DNA of 64,000 bases from Bradyrhizobium lablabi (GCF_900141755.1 NZ_LT670844.1:248001-312000), one strand, 5' to 3'. Positions 1 through 9,086 are shown, numbered from the stretch's first letter. Notes: a model not told the origin generated them from the letters alone. Made by a program: numbers and translations.

Positions 1-333
1 CTGGAAAATCAGTAGCACCTCGTCGCCTTCGACGAGCTTGCGCGCCTGCTCGATCGCCTTCGGCGGACTGTAGGCGTCGTCGTAACTGATAAAGTTGATC
101 TTGCGGCCGTTGATGCCGCCCTCGGCATTGACCATGTTGAAGAAGGCCGCCTCGGTCTTGCCGATCACGCCGTAGGAGGAGGCCGGACCGCTGTAGGGCA
201 TGATGTTACCGATCTTGATTTCGGTATCGCTGGCGCCGGGATCGTATTTCTTTTGCGCGTTCGCCGCGGTCGCGATGGTGAAGGCTGCGGCGAATGCCGC
301 GGCGGCAACAAGGCTACGCATGCAAGCCGGCAT
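1..333 (-). CDS. ABC transporter substrate-binding protein, branched-chain amino acid type (partial, C-terminus outside window)
   Basis: The minus-strand frame from the ATG at 333 stays open to the window edge (111 codons), so only the N-terminus is seen. It reads as a signal peptide ending in an Ala-rich ANAQ cleavage region. It then continues KKYDPGASDTEIKIGN, IMPYSGPASSYG and NGRKINFISYDDAYSPPKA. These are typical of periplasmic Leu/Ile/Val or amide-binding receptors (Peripla_BP_6), which deliver ligand to an ABC permease. A GGGGAGAG ribosome site lies just upstream of the ATG; a second in-frame ATG is at 321. The gene is a close paralogue of the complete gene at 33463-34692 on the same strand. 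The ligand cannot be named. Confidence 0.85.
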   Translation of the reverse strand, partial: MPACMRSLVAAAAFAAAFTIATAANAQKKYDPGASDTEIKIGNIMPYSGPASSYGVIGKTEAAFFNMVNAEGGINGRKINFISYDDAYSPPKAIEQARKLVEGDEVLLIFQ

Positions 334-481
334 CGTTCTCTCCCCTTCGGTATTATTTTAGCGAAGTCTCGCAAGTCGCGCGTGCACTTGCAAGCTTTGC
401 CGCGGCGCGAAACCGTATTGTTGTGCGGCGGCGATTATGATCAGTTCCCCCTGACGCTCCAACCTTTTCGAGGCAGACGGC

Positions 482-2650
482 TTGGACAAACCAGCAATCC
501 GCATCGGACCGCGGCATCCCAAAATTGCGAATTTAGGCTATCGCCTGACGCGCTGGATCTTTGAGCGGACGATGGCGCGCACCGGTTTTCATCGGATCGG
601 CGACGAGTTCGCGAACCAGAAAATTGCCTCGATCAGGGAGCAATTGCAGCGCGGCGAGACAGTCTACATCGTGGGCCTCGGCGCCTCGGGCACCCACAAT
701 ACCGGTGTCGCGCTGATCGAAGTCACGCAGAACACCGGACCCCGGATCATCGTCAATAACGAGGAAGAGCGGTTTTCCGGCAACAAGCACACCACCGAAT
801 ATCCAAAGGTGTCGATCGAAGCCATGGTCGAGACGCTGCGTCAGAGGGGGCGAGCCGTCTCCGATATCGCAGCTTTCGTCACGACCTGGGATTATCCGGT
901 TCTATTTGCGACCATGATGAGAACGGTACTGGAGGAAGTGCCGGCTAGTCTCAAGCTCCTGACGATGCCCATTGTTCCCGCCATCGACCTCCGCCGCCTG
1001 GACCAGGCGCGGCGCACGCCAAAAATTCTTGCCAGGCAACTCGGCCTCGGCGAACGCGTGCCGCTGATCTGCATGCCGCACCACGATAACCACGCGTGGT
1101 TTTCGTTCGCGGCTTCACCCTTCGCCGGCGGCGACGAACCAGTCGCCATCGCAGTGATCGACGGCACCGGCGATCAGGGTTCGATATCGCTGTATGTTGC
1201 AAACGATGGCGCGATGCGAAGGCTTTACTGCAATGACAGCGTGTTCGACTCGCTCGGCTCCTTCTACAGCGTAATCTCCTCGACGCAAGGTGGCTGGACC
1301 TGGCTGTCGAGCGAAGGCCGCTATATGGGCGCGGCCGCCTGGGGCGACATGAACCGCGCCAGCAATCCCTATTACGCGCGGTTGCGAGAGGTTTTGCATT
1401 TCGGCGACGGCGGCGAAATCAAGATCAACCGCGCCATGGCCAATTGGTACTGCGACCCCTTCGATCATCCCTACAAGGCCGTGCTAATCGATCTCCTCGG
1501 CGAGCCCTTAAAGCCCGAACAACTCTGGAATCCCGACGCTGTGCTTCGGGTCGAGGATATCCATCACCGGCCCGAGACAAAGGATCGCCTCGACAAGGCG
1601 GCGGCGACGCAATTGGTGTTCGAGGATGCAATCATCCATGTCGTCGACCATCTCCTGCGCGCAACCGGCGCCAACCGGCTGGTGCTCACCGGAGGCGTGG
1701 CGCTGAACGCGCTCGGCAACATGCGGCTGCTCGAACATTTCGATGAGGCGTGGTTTTCGCAGGCCCAGCAACGCAAAGCCCGCCTGCATCTGTGGGTGCC
1801 TCCGACCCCCGGCGATCCCGGCGTCACTATCGGCGCCGCGTGGCTGTTCGCCCATCTTGCGGGCGCCCCGCGCGGCGCGCCGATGACGCACGCTTTCTAT
1901 TGCGGTTTGCCGCCGGCCCCCGAGGACATCGCGACCGCGCTTCAAGCCTCCGACATCGCCTCGCAACGGATCGGGAATATATCGACGCCCGACGGCCGCG
2001 AGGCGATCGCCGATCTGATGGCGTTCATGGTGGCGCAAAACGGCGTCATCGCGCTGTATCAGGGCGCGGCCGAAACCGGCCCCCGCGCGCTCGGGCACCG
2101 TTCGATCCTGGCTAACCCGTGCGACCCGCAAGCGCGCCAACGTCTCAACGAACGGGTAAAATACCGCGAGGCGATCCGCCCGCTGGCGCCGATGGCGACG
2201 CTTAAAGCAGCGCAGGAGTTGTTTTGGCTGCACGAGGGCGCGTCCGACGCCGACTATAACGCCTACAATTACATGGTGCTGACCGCGCATTCGAAGCCGC
2301 ATGCGCGCGAAAAGATTCCGGCGGTGATTCATGCGGACGGCACCGGGCGGATTCAAATCGTGCGCGCGGAAGACGATCCCCTCACTCACGCCTATCTGAA
2401 GGCGCTCGGCCGCCGCATCGGCGTCGAGATCTCGGTCAACACGTCGTTCAATGTCGCCGGTCCGATCGCGCAGACCCCAAGCCAGGCGATCGATACGCTG
2501 CGCCGTTCCAAAGGCCTTGATGTCGTGCTGCTGGTCGCCAGCGACGGCACGGTGCACGCGGCATGGCACGGAGGTGAGCGCGACAGTGGCCGGTTTACGA
2601 GGTGGTTTTCGGAATGGACGACCGCGGCGGCCGTGGTCAGATCGCCTTAA
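482..2650 (+). CDS. Carbamoyltransferase, NodU/CmcH family
   Basis: The 722-residue frame shows the two-domain family layout. Near residue 60 an ASKHA-type N-terminal domain begins (IVGLGASGTHNTGVAL), with the family motif HHDNHAWFSFAASPF near residue 200 and LTGGVALNALGN near residue 400. The C-terminal YrdC-like/TobZ-type domain carries GPRALGHRSILANP and NTSFNVAGPI. Members transfer carbamoyl from carbamoyl phosphate to a hydroxyl of a sugar, antibiotic or Nod factor. No glycosyl or antibiotic pathway lies next to it, so the substrate is unknown. The frame opens at a TTG (482); an in-frame ATG at 572 (MARTGFHRIGD) is an equally reasonable start. The gene stands alone and faces a small minus-strand gene. 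Confidence 0.88.
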   Translation: MDKPAIRIGPRHPKIANLGYRLTRWIFERTMARTGFHRIGDEFANQKIASIREQLQRGETVYIVGLGASGTHNTGVALIEVTQNTGPRIIVNNEEERFSGNKHTTEYPKVSIEAMVETLRQRGRAVSDIAAFVTTWDYPVLFATMMRTVLEEVPASLKLLTMPIVPAIDLRRLDQARRTPKILARQLGLGERVPLICMPHHDNHAWFSFAASPFAGGDEPVAIAVIDGTGDQGSISLYVANDGAMRRLYCNDSVFDSLGSFYSVISSTQGGWTWLSSEGRYMGAAAWGDMNRASNPYYARLREVLHFGDGGEIKINRAMANWYCDPFDHPYKAVLIDLLGEPLKPEQLWNPDAVLRVEDIHHRPETKDRLDKAAATQLVFEDAIIHVVDHLLRATGANRLVLTGGVALNALGNMRLLEHFDEAWFSQAQQRKARLHLWVPPTPGDPGVTIGAAWLFAHLAGAPRGAPMTHAFYCGLPPAPEDIATALQASDIASQRIGNISTPDGREAIADLMAFMVAQNGVIALYQGAAETGPRALGHRSILANPCDPQARQRLNERVKYREAIRPLAPMATLKAAQELFWLHEGASDADYNAYNYMVLTAHSKPHAREKIPAVIHADGTGRIQIVRAEDDPLTHAYLKALGRRIGVEISVNTSFNVAGPIAQTPSQAIDTLRRSKGLDVVLLVASDGTVHAAWHGGERDSGRFTRWFSEWTTAAAVVRSP

Positions 2651-2660
2651 TTCAGGCGTT

Positions 2661-2939
2661 TCAATTACAAACCGATTGCCATTCGTAGCGTCTGGTCGCG
2701 GGATTCAAGACCTGATGCTGTGAACAGCCGGAGGTCCCGAGCGGAGCGATCACCTGGGGTTGGATCGGCGCGATCGACGGCGGAGCCATGCTGCAGATTG
2801 TCGCCGCGCATATCGGCGGCAGATCGATGGAGCTTGTGCACAGCGGCTGCACCTCGCCGTCAACGCAACGACAGACGCAAGACGCGTCGGCGTGCGTCAC
2901 GAGAAGAGTGAGGAAAACGAGACCGAAGAAAACTCGCAT
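2661..2939 (-). CDS. Small secreted cysteine-containing protein, unknown function
   Basis: A 92-residue protein starts with a clear signal peptide (MRVFFGLVFLTLLVTHADAS). The mature part is about 70 residues with seven cysteines, spaced CVCRCVDG, LCTSS, ICAATICS, SGCSQ and a C-terminal VCN. This suggests a disulfide-bonded periplasmic or secreted protein. I do not recognise a named domain. It is convergent with the carbamoyltransferase, only 10 bp away, and is 36 bp upstream of nothing else on its own strand until the dehydrogenase ends at 2976. It is real by signal peptide and composition; function unknown. Confidence 0.6.
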   Translation of the reverse strand: MRVFFGLVFLTLLVTHADASCVCRCVDGEVQPLCTSSIDLPPICAATICSMAPPSIAPIQPQVIAPLGTSGCSQHQVLNPATRRYEWQSVCN

Positions 2940-2975
2940 ATCGCCGCCCGCCCCGGTCCAACCTTACAAAATATA

Positions 2976-3845
2976 CTATTTCTGCCGCGACACGATCTCG
3001 ATCATCTTGCCTTCATCATCGTCGGGCGCAACCGCCTTCGCCCGCGCATAGGCCTCGACCGCGGCGCGCCCCATCAGCGGAGCATCGGACAAAAGGCTCT
3101 CGGCCAGCGCCACGGCGTAGGCGGCATCCTTGTGGCGCAACGCCGCGGTAAACGTCGCGCCGGAAAAATTCCGCGCCACCATGCGCTTAGAATGACGCAG
3201 CACCTGCGGACTGGCGGCGACGCCAGTCTCGATGGCTTCCAGCACCAGCTTCATGTCGAGGCCGGCCTGCTCGGCGATCGCAAGACCCTCGGCGATGCCG
3301 GCGATCTGGATGGCGCCCATCAGATTGTTGATCAGTTTGTAGACCGTGCCGGAGCCGACCGCGCCGAAGTGGCGGATCGTGGTCGAGAGCGGCACGAGAT
3401 AGGGCCGCGCGCGCTCGAGGTCAGCGGGCTCGGCGCCAACCAGGAGCGTCAGCTTCCCGCTCGCCGCCGCATCGGGCAGGCCGGTGACCGGACTATCGAT
3501 ATAGATCAGACCGCGTCCACGCAGCTCACGCGCCAGATCGAGCGCGTGTCTGTAGGACACGGTGGAGCATTCGATCGCGAGCGTCCCGACTTTGGCCGCC
3601 GCCGCGCCATCCCTGCCGAGCCACACCGCGCGCGAGGCCTCGTCATCGGCAACCATCGTCACGATAGCGTCCGCGCCATCGGCGGCATCCGCAGGCGTAG
3701 AGGCCCATCGCGCGCCACGCGCGATCAGATCCTCGGCCTTTGCCTGGCTGCGATTCCAGACCGCGACCGTAAAACCTGCGTCGAGGTAGCGGCCGGCCAT
3801 GCCGTGGCCCATGCGTCCGAGGCCGATAAAGGCGACATGTGCCAT
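2976..3845 (-). CDS. NAD(P)-dependent beta-hydroxyacid dehydrogenase (3-hydroxyisobutyrate dehydrogenase family)
   Basis: The 289-residue protein has an N-terminal Rossmann fold (VAFIGLGRMGHGMAGRYLDAG), the substrate-binding signature region DSPVTGLPDAAASGKLTLLVG near 130, and the catalytic Lys segment GAVGSGTVYKLINNLMG near 180. Length and order match 3-hydroxyisobutyrate and tartronate semialdehyde reductases, glyoxylate reductases and imine-reductase relatives. These oxidise a beta-hydroxyacid with NAD(P)+ in the cytoplasm. The exact substrate cannot be read from sequence. The start lies only 3 nt after the prfB stop, so it is very probably co-transcribed and translationally coupled to prfB. 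Confidence 0.88.
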   Translation of the reverse strand: MAHVAFIGLGRMGHGMAGRYLDAGFTVAVWNRSQAKAEDLIARGARWASTPADAADGADAIVTMVADDEASRAVWLGRDGAAAAKVGTLAIECSTVSYRHALDLARELRGRGLIYIDSPVTGLPDAAASGKLTLLVGAEPADLERARPYLVPLSTTIRHFGAVGSGTVYKLINNLMGAIQIAGIAEGLAIAEQAGLDMKLVLEAIETGVAASPQVLRHSKRMVARNFSGATFTAALRHKDAAYAVALAESLLSDAPLMGRAAVEAYARAKAVAPDDDEGKMIEIVSRQK

Positions 3846-3848
3846 CGG

Positions 3849-4980
3849 CTAATCCACATCCTCGACCGCGCCCGGCGTGGTGCCGAAGGCGCGCTGCGCC
3901 AATGTCGCCGCCATGAACTCATCGAGGTCGCCGTCGAGCACGCCTGATGTATCCGAGGTCTGCACGCCGGTGCGGAGATCCTTCACCATCTGATAGGGCT
4001 GCAACACGTAAGAGCGGATCTGGTGGCCCCAGCCGATGTCGGTTTTGGCGGCCTGGTCGGCGGCGGCCTGCTCTTCGCGCTTCTTCAATTCAATTTCGTA
4101 GAGCCGCGCGCGCAGCATGTCCCAGGCCTGCGCCTTGTTCTTGTGCTGGGAACGGCCGGCCTGACAGACCACCGCGACCCCGGTCGGGATGTGCGTCAGC
4201 CGAACCGCGGACTCGGTCTTGTTGACGTGCTGGCCGCCGGCGCCGCCGGAGCGCATGGTGTCGGTGCGGACGTCGGATTCCTTGATGTCGATCTTGATGC
4301 TGTCGTCGACCACCGGAAACACCGCGACGCTGGAGAACGAGGTGTGGCGGCGCGCATTGGAATCAAATGGCGAGATCCGCACCAGCCGGTGCACGCCGCC
4401 TTCGGTCTTGAGCCAGCCATAGGCGTTGTGGCCTGAGATCTGGATGGTGGCGGATTTGATGCCGGCCTCTTCGCCCTGGGTCTCTTCCAGATATTCGATC
4501 TTGAAGCCGTGCTTTTCGGCCCAGCGCGTGTACATGCGGAGCAGCATCTCGGCCCAGTCCTGGCTCTCGGTGCCGCCGGCGCCGGCATGCACCTCGAGAT
4601 AGGAATCGAACCGGTCGGCTTCGCCCGACAGCAGGGCTTCGAGCTCGCGACGCGCGACTTCCTTCTTCAAGTTTTTCAGCGCGATCTCGGCTTCGGTGAC
4701 CACGCCGGCATCGCCCTCGGCTTCGCCGAGTTCGATCATGCCGATATTGTCCTCGAGCTCGCGCTCGACCTTGCCGATGCCGGCAAGCGCGTCCTCCAGC
4801 GAGGTGCGCTCCTGCATCAGCTTCTGGGCCTTCTGGGGATCGTTCCAGAGATCGGGGGCTTCGGCGAGCTTGTTCAGCTCCGCCAGACGCGCGGTGGATT
4901 GTTCGACGTCAAAGATGCCTCCTCAGCAGCCCGACCGACTGCTTGATCTCTTCGACTAGACGTTCGACTTCGGCGCGCAT
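3849..4980 (-). CDS. prfB: Peptide chain release factor 2, with programmed +1 ribosomal frameshift
   Basis: RF2 recognises UGA and UAA stop codons and triggers peptide release. Translation begins at ATG 4980, meets an in-frame TGA as codon 24 (4911-4909), and must shift +1 into the long frame, giving 376 residues, the normal RF2 length. The main frame holds the RF2 codon-recognition tripeptide SPF ([13 protein letters not shown]) and the catalytic GGQ ([14 protein letters not shown]). The shift is expected to be autoregulated: low RF2 leaves the UGA unread and favours slippage. The gene lies downstream of mrcA (88 bp gap) and 3 nt before the dehydrogenase. Automated calls starting at 4817 miss 55 N-terminal residues. 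Confidence 0.95.
4908..4923 (-). promoter_or_regulatory. prfB: prfB programmed frameshift signal
   Basis: Read on the minus strand the site is AGGAGG, CAT, CTT, TGA, C. The AGGAGG (codons 20-21) acts as an internal Shine-Dalgarno three bases before the slippery CTT. The TGA is followed by C, a weak termination context. This matches the layout of the well-studied E. coli RF2 site (CUU UGA C). Shifting by one base joins exactly to the frame of the downstream 353 residues. Confidence 0.95.
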
Positions 4981-5068
4981 GGCTTCTCTGATCTGCGGCA
5001 CGGGGCCGCTATGATTGGTGCTGCGAGGGGATGTAGCGGCGGGCGCCGCAAAGCGCAATCGGCTCGCG

Positions 5069-7576
5069 CTAGTAAAGCCCGCCGGTGCCGGGACGGAACA
5101 GGCTACGGTCGGCATCCGGAGCCGGCTGCAGCGATCGGCCGTCGGCATCCGCCACCCCGATCACGCTGTAATTATCCGGCGGCGCTGTGCCCGGCTTGAA
5201 GGCTTCCAGGATGACGCCGCCGGTCTCGCCCGGACCGGCACGCATGCCGGTCTTGGCCACGACCCGGATCAGCTTGATGCCGGCCGGCACCTTGAACGGG
5301 ATCGCCGGCTTGTCGGCGAGCGCGAGTTTCAGGAAATCGCGCGCGATCGGCGCGGCCAGATGACCGCCGGTTGCCGCATTGCCCCGGCCGAGCGGGCGCG
5401 GCTTGTCATAGCCCATATAGATGCCGACGACGATGTCCGGCGAGAACCCGATGAACCAGGCGTCCTTGGCCTCGTTGGTGGTGCCGGTTTTGCCGGCGAT
5501 CGGCTTGCCGACCTCCTTTACCGCGATCGCGGTGCCGCCCTGGACCACGCCTTCCATCATCGAGGTGATCTGGTACGCCGTCATCGCGTCCAGCACCTGC
5601 TCACGGCGATCGACCAGTTGGGGCTCGGGCTGGTTCTTCCAGCCGCCGGGCGCGTCGCAGCCGCGGCATTCGCGCGCGTCATGCTTGAAGATGGTATGGC
5701 CGTAACGGTCCTGAATGCGGTCGATCAAGGTCGGCTTCACGCGCCGCCCGCCATTGGCGAACATCGAATAGGCCGTGACCATCCGCATCGCGGTGGTCTC
5801 GCCGGCGCCGAGCGCATAGGACAGATAGTTCGGCAACTCGTCGTAGACGCCGAAGCGCCTGGCATATTCGCCGATCAGGGGCATGCCGATATCCTGCGCC
5901 AGCCGCACGGTCACCGTGTTCAGCGAGAGCCGCAACGCGTTGCGCAGCGTGGTCGGGCCGTTGAATTTGCCGTTCGAAAAATTCTCCGGCCGCCAGACTC
6001 CCGCCCCCTGCCCCTGATCGATCTCGATCGGGGCGTCGACCACCACCGTCGACGGCGTATAGCCGTTGTCGAGCGCGGAGGAATAGACGATCGGCTTGAA
6101 CGACGAGCCGGGCTGCCGGTAAGCTTGCGTCGCGCGATTGAACTGGCTCTGGTCGAACGAGAAGCCGCCGACCATCGCGAGCACGCGGCCGGTCCATGGA
6201 TCCATCACCACCATGGCGCCGGAGACTTCCGGCAATTGCCTTAAGCGATACTGGCCATCGACCGGATTGCCATCCCTGAACAGCGAATCGGCATAGATCA
6301 CGTCGCCCGGCGCCAGCACCTGTGAGACCGCCGTCGGCGGCCGGCCCTTGGCCGGTCCCGATGCGGCCTTGGCCCATTTGACGCCGTCCAGCGTGATGAT
6401 GCCGGTCTGCCGTTCCTTGGCGACCGCGCCGCCCAGTTCACGGCCGGGCTGGAAGCCGATCCGCGCGGATTGATCGCTGGTCTCTAGCACCACCGCCATC
6501 CGCCACGGCGAGATGTCCGACAGCGATTTGACGTCGGCAAGCTTGACGCCCCAGTCGCCGGATATATCGAGCTTGCTGATCGCGCCACGCCAGCCCTGCT
6601 GCTCGTCATAATTGACGAGGCCGGCCACCATGGTCTTGCGCGCCATCACCTGAATCTTCGGGTCGAGCGTGGTCCGGACCGACAGGCCGCCTTCGTAGAG
6701 CTTCTTTTCGCCGTAGCGCTCGAACAAGTCGCGGCGGACTTCCTCGGCAAAATACTCGCCGGCGAAGATGTGCGCGCCATTGCTCCGGTTGGTGACGATC
6801 AAGGGATCCTTGCGGGCCTTGTCGGCGTCGGCCTGCTTGATCCAGCCGTTTTCCAGCAGCCGGTCGACCACGTAATTGCGCCGCTCGACGGCGCGGTCGC
6901 GGTTGCGCACCGGATGCAGCGCCGTTGGCGCCTTCGGCAACGCGGCCAGATAGGATGCTTCGGCAACCGTGAGCTCGTTCACCGATTTGTCGAAATAGAC
7001 CAGCGATGCCGCGGCGATGCCGTAAGCGCCAAGGCCTAGATAGATTTCATTGAGATAAAGTTCGAGGATCTTGTCCTTCGAGTAAGCACGCTCTATCCGC
7101 ATCGCCAGTAAGGCTTCCTTGATCTTGCGGGTAAGCGACACCTTAGTCTTTTCATCGTCGGCAAACAGGAAGTTCTTCGCGACCTGCTGGGTGATCGTGG
7201 AAGCGCCCTGCGGCCGGCGGTTGGAGCCGTAATTCTGCGCGTAAACGACTGCCGCGCGCGCCATGCCCGAATAATCGATGCCGCCATGCTCGTAGAAGTT
7301 CTTGTCCTCTGCGGCCAGGAACGCGTTGATGACGAGCTTCGGCACCGCCTGGATCGGCAGATAAAGGCGGCGTTCCTTGGAATATTCGCCGAGCAGCGCG
7401 CCGTCGGCCGCATGCACGCGGGTCATGACCGGCGGCTCGTAATCCTGAAGCTGCGAATAATCCGGCAAGTCCTTGGAAAAATGCCAGATCATCCCCGCGG
7501 CTGCGGCGACCCCCACCAGGAACACCACGGTTCCGGCGGCGAACAAGAATCCCATAAACCGCACCAGCAAGCGCAT
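5069..7576 (-). CDS. mrcA: Penicillin-binding protein 1A, bifunctional transglycosylase/transpeptidase
   Basis: The 835-residue protein polymerises lipid II and crosslinks peptidoglycan in the periplasm. It has an N-terminal membrane anchor (residues about 8-32). The GT51 glycosyltransferase domain has catalytic Glu90 in AAEDKNFYEHGGID and GASTITQQVAKN at 124-135. An OB-like insert follows. The transpeptidase domain has the SxxK nucleophile at Ser491 (PGSSFKPIVYS), SLNTVTVRLAQ as the SxN motif, and KTGTTNEAKDAW near 696. Length and motif order are standard for class A PBP1A. It sits between the amidase (208 bp upstream) and prfB, an arrangement I associate with this group of bacteria. Confidence 0.95.
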   Translation of the reverse strand: MRLLVRFMGFLFAAGTVVFLVGVAAAAGMIWHFSKDLPDYSQLQDYEPPVMTRVHAADGALLGEYSKERRLYLPIQAVPKLVINAFLAAEDKNFYEHGGIDYSGMARAAVVYAQNYGSNRRPQGASTITQQVAKNFLFADDEKTKVSLTRKIKEALLAMRIERAYSKDKILELYLNEIYLGLGAYGIAAASLVYFDKSVNELTVAEASYLAALPKAPTALHPVRNRDRAVERRNYVVDRLLENGWIKQADADKARKDPLIVTNRSNGAHIFAGEYFAEEVRRDLFERYGEKKLYEGGLSVRTTLDPKIQVMARKTMVAGLVNYDEQQGWRGAISKLDISGDWGVKLADVKSLSDISPWRMAVVLETSDQSARIGFQPGRELGGAVAKERQTGIITLDGVKWAKAASGPAKGRPPTAVSQVLAPGDVIYADSLFRDGNPVDGQYRLRQLPEVSGAMVVMDPWTGRVLAMVGGFSFDQSQFNRATQAYRQPGSSFKPIVYSSALDNGYTPSTVVVDAPIEIDQGQGAGVWRPENFSNGKFNGPTTLRNALRLSLNTVTVRLAQDIGMPLIGEYARRFGVYDELPNYLSYALGAGETTAMRMVTAYSMFANGGRRVKPTLIDRIQDRYGHTIFKHDARECRGCDAPGGWKNQPEPQLVDRREQVLDAMTAYQITSMMEGVVQGGTAIAVKEVGKPIAGKTGTTNEAKDAWFIGFSPDIVVGIYMGYDKPRPLGRGNAATGGHLAAPIARDFLKLALADKPAIPFKVPAGIKLIRVVAKTGMRAGPGETGGVILEAFKPGTAPPDNYSVIGVADADGRSLQPAPDADRSLFRPGTGGLY

Positions 7577-7708
7577 TATCGAATATCCGTTTCAGCCCGT
7601 GCGCCACAAAAGGCGGCGCGTTCCTCTGCATGGACGCCATTCGCGGAACGGTCCCGTTCCGCGCCGGCACATAATACGTTGGCCGGGAGGGAATTTGGGT
7701 TGATTCCG

Positions 7709-7729
7709 AACACCTCGCGGTGTTTTTTT
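7709..7729 (+). terminator. Rho-independent terminator facing the plus strand between mrcA and the amidase gene
   Basis: The stem AACACC/GGTGTT has a four-base TCGC loop and is followed by a run of Ts. Both flanking genes are on the minus strand, so this terminator serves no annotated gene. A perfect 9-bp inverted repeat (7643-7662, GCGGAACGG...CCGTTCCGC) lies just before it on the plus strand. Confidence 0.5.
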
Positions 7730-7784
7730 ATAGGGTCGCCGCTGTGGCCAAACTAGGGCTTCCAGCATTGCAGGGGCTCCCTTT

Positions 7785-9086
7785 TCAATGCGCCGGCGTG
7801 GCCGTCGCCAGGCGTTTGGCCAGGAAGGCATCGACCGCCTGCGCCATCGATCCGACGGTCCGGGACCGCCAGCTCTCCGATACCAGGTGCTCGAGGTCGC
7901 CCTTGTTGGAGACATAGCCGAGTTCGATCAAGACCGACGGCACGTCGGGAGCCTTGAGCACCCTAAAGCCCGCCGATTTCAGCGGGTGCTTGTGCATCCG
8001 CACGGTATTTTTCATTTCCCCCATCAATAGCCGCGCGAAGCGGTTGGAGAAGGTGCGGGTCTCGCGCTGAGCGAGGTCGATCAGAATGTCGGCAACGTCG
8101 GTCGGCTCCTCGGTCAAATTGACCCCGCCGATGGCGTCCGCCTTGTTTTCGGCCTCCGCGAGCCGTTCGGCCTCGGCGTCGGAGGCCTTGTCGGAGAGCG
8201 TGTAGATCGTCGCCCCCTGGGCATCGCCCTCGCGGCGCGGCAAGGCGTCGGCATGGATCGACACGAACAGCGCCGCGGACTGATTGCGGGCGATTTTGAC
8301 CCGGTCGTTGAGCGGAATGAAGGTATCGTCGTCCCGGGTCATGACGACACGATATTTGCCGCTTTTCTCAAGCCGGTCGCGCAGCGCGAGCCCAAACCCC
8401 AACACCAGGTTCTTTTCCACTATTTCGCCGCCCGACTGGGTGCCGTTGTCGAGACCGCCATGGCCGGGATCGATCACAACCACCGGACGCAAATCCGTAG
8501 GTGCCGCGGGTTTTGCCGGCTCCGCCGCCGGTGCGGGCACCGGCGCGGTTCTGGTCTCGGCAATGGCAGGCTTCAACTCGGGCCGGCTTTCGGGCGAAAG
8601 CGATTGAACGAAGCTGGTACGATCGACTTCTTCCAGTTCGATCACCAGCCGTGGCGGCTGGCCGTTGGCGGCCTCCAGCACCGAGGCGTTTGCGATTTTC
8701 GCCGGCCCGGTGAGGTCGAATACGATTCGCGAACCTCCGGGCATGACCAGCCCGTAACGGAAGGCCTTTACGAGCCCGCGTCCTGCAGCTCCGGTCCCCG
8801 CGGGCAATTGAAAGCTGACCTGGGGAATGTCCACCACCACCCGGTACGGATCGGCCAGCGCAAAGGCGTGAAACTGGATGGTCTTGTCGAGGTCGAGGAC
8901 GAAGCGGGTCTGCTTGGCGTCGCCGGCCAGGCGGGCATCGGAGGCGATCGGAAAATTCGAGGCCGCGGCCGGGCCAGCCGCCTGACTTTCGGCGGCGCGC
9001 AGAATTGTGGCGTCGGAACAAAGCAATGCCGCGGCGCACAATAGCGCCCATCCCAGCAAAAAGCGATGATTTGTGCGGCTCGCCAC
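7785..9086 (-). CDS. amiC: N-acetylmuramoyl-L-alanine amidase with AMIN domain (AmiC-like)
   Basis: The protein cleaves the amide between MurNAc and the stem peptide, splitting septal peptidoglycan in the periplasm. It shows a signal peptide, an AMIN targeting domain (about 45-150, with TRFVLDLDKTIQFHAF and VVVDIPQVSFQL), a Pro/Ala linker, and the zinc Amidase_3 catalytic domain. Motifs in the latter are VIDPGHGGLDNG, SIHADALP, and VLIELGYVSNKGD with the catalytic Glu. No ATG is available. The longest frame opens at TTG 9095, but a GGAGG site is better spaced for GTG 9086. It is followed on the same strand by mrcA. A CtrA-type site lies about 50 bp upstream. Confidence 0.92.
   Translation of the reverse strand: MASRTNHRFLLGWALLCAAALLCSDATILRAAESQAAGPAAASNFPIASDARLAGDAKQTRFVLDLDKTIQFHAFALADPYRVVVDIPQVSFQLPAGTGAAGRGLVKAFRYGLVMPGGSRIVFDLTGPAKIANASVLEAANGQPPRLVIELEEVDRTSFVQSLSPESRPELKPAIAETRTAPVPAPAAEPAKPAAPTDLRPVVVIDPGHGGLDNGTQSGGEIVEKNLVLGFGLALRDRLEKSGKYRVVMTRDDDTFIPLNDRVKIARNQSAALFVSIHADALPRREGDAQGATIYTLSDKASDAEAERLAEAENKADAIGGVNLTEEPTDVADILIDLAQRETRTFSNRFARLLMGEMKNTVRMHKHPLKSAGFRVLKAPDVPSVLIELGYVSNKGDLEHLVSESWRSRTVGSMAQAVDAFLAKRLATATPAH

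Noticed and set aside
1508..2569. 353-residue frame antisense to the carbamoyltransferase
   Set aside because: High-GC shadow frame with Arg/Gly/Asp-rich composition, no domain, and a well-supported gene on the other strand.
4909..5148. 79-residue minus-strand open frame upstream of prfB
   Set aside because: Its last 23 codons are the first segment of prfB before the programmed frameshift; the rest is intergenic read-through.
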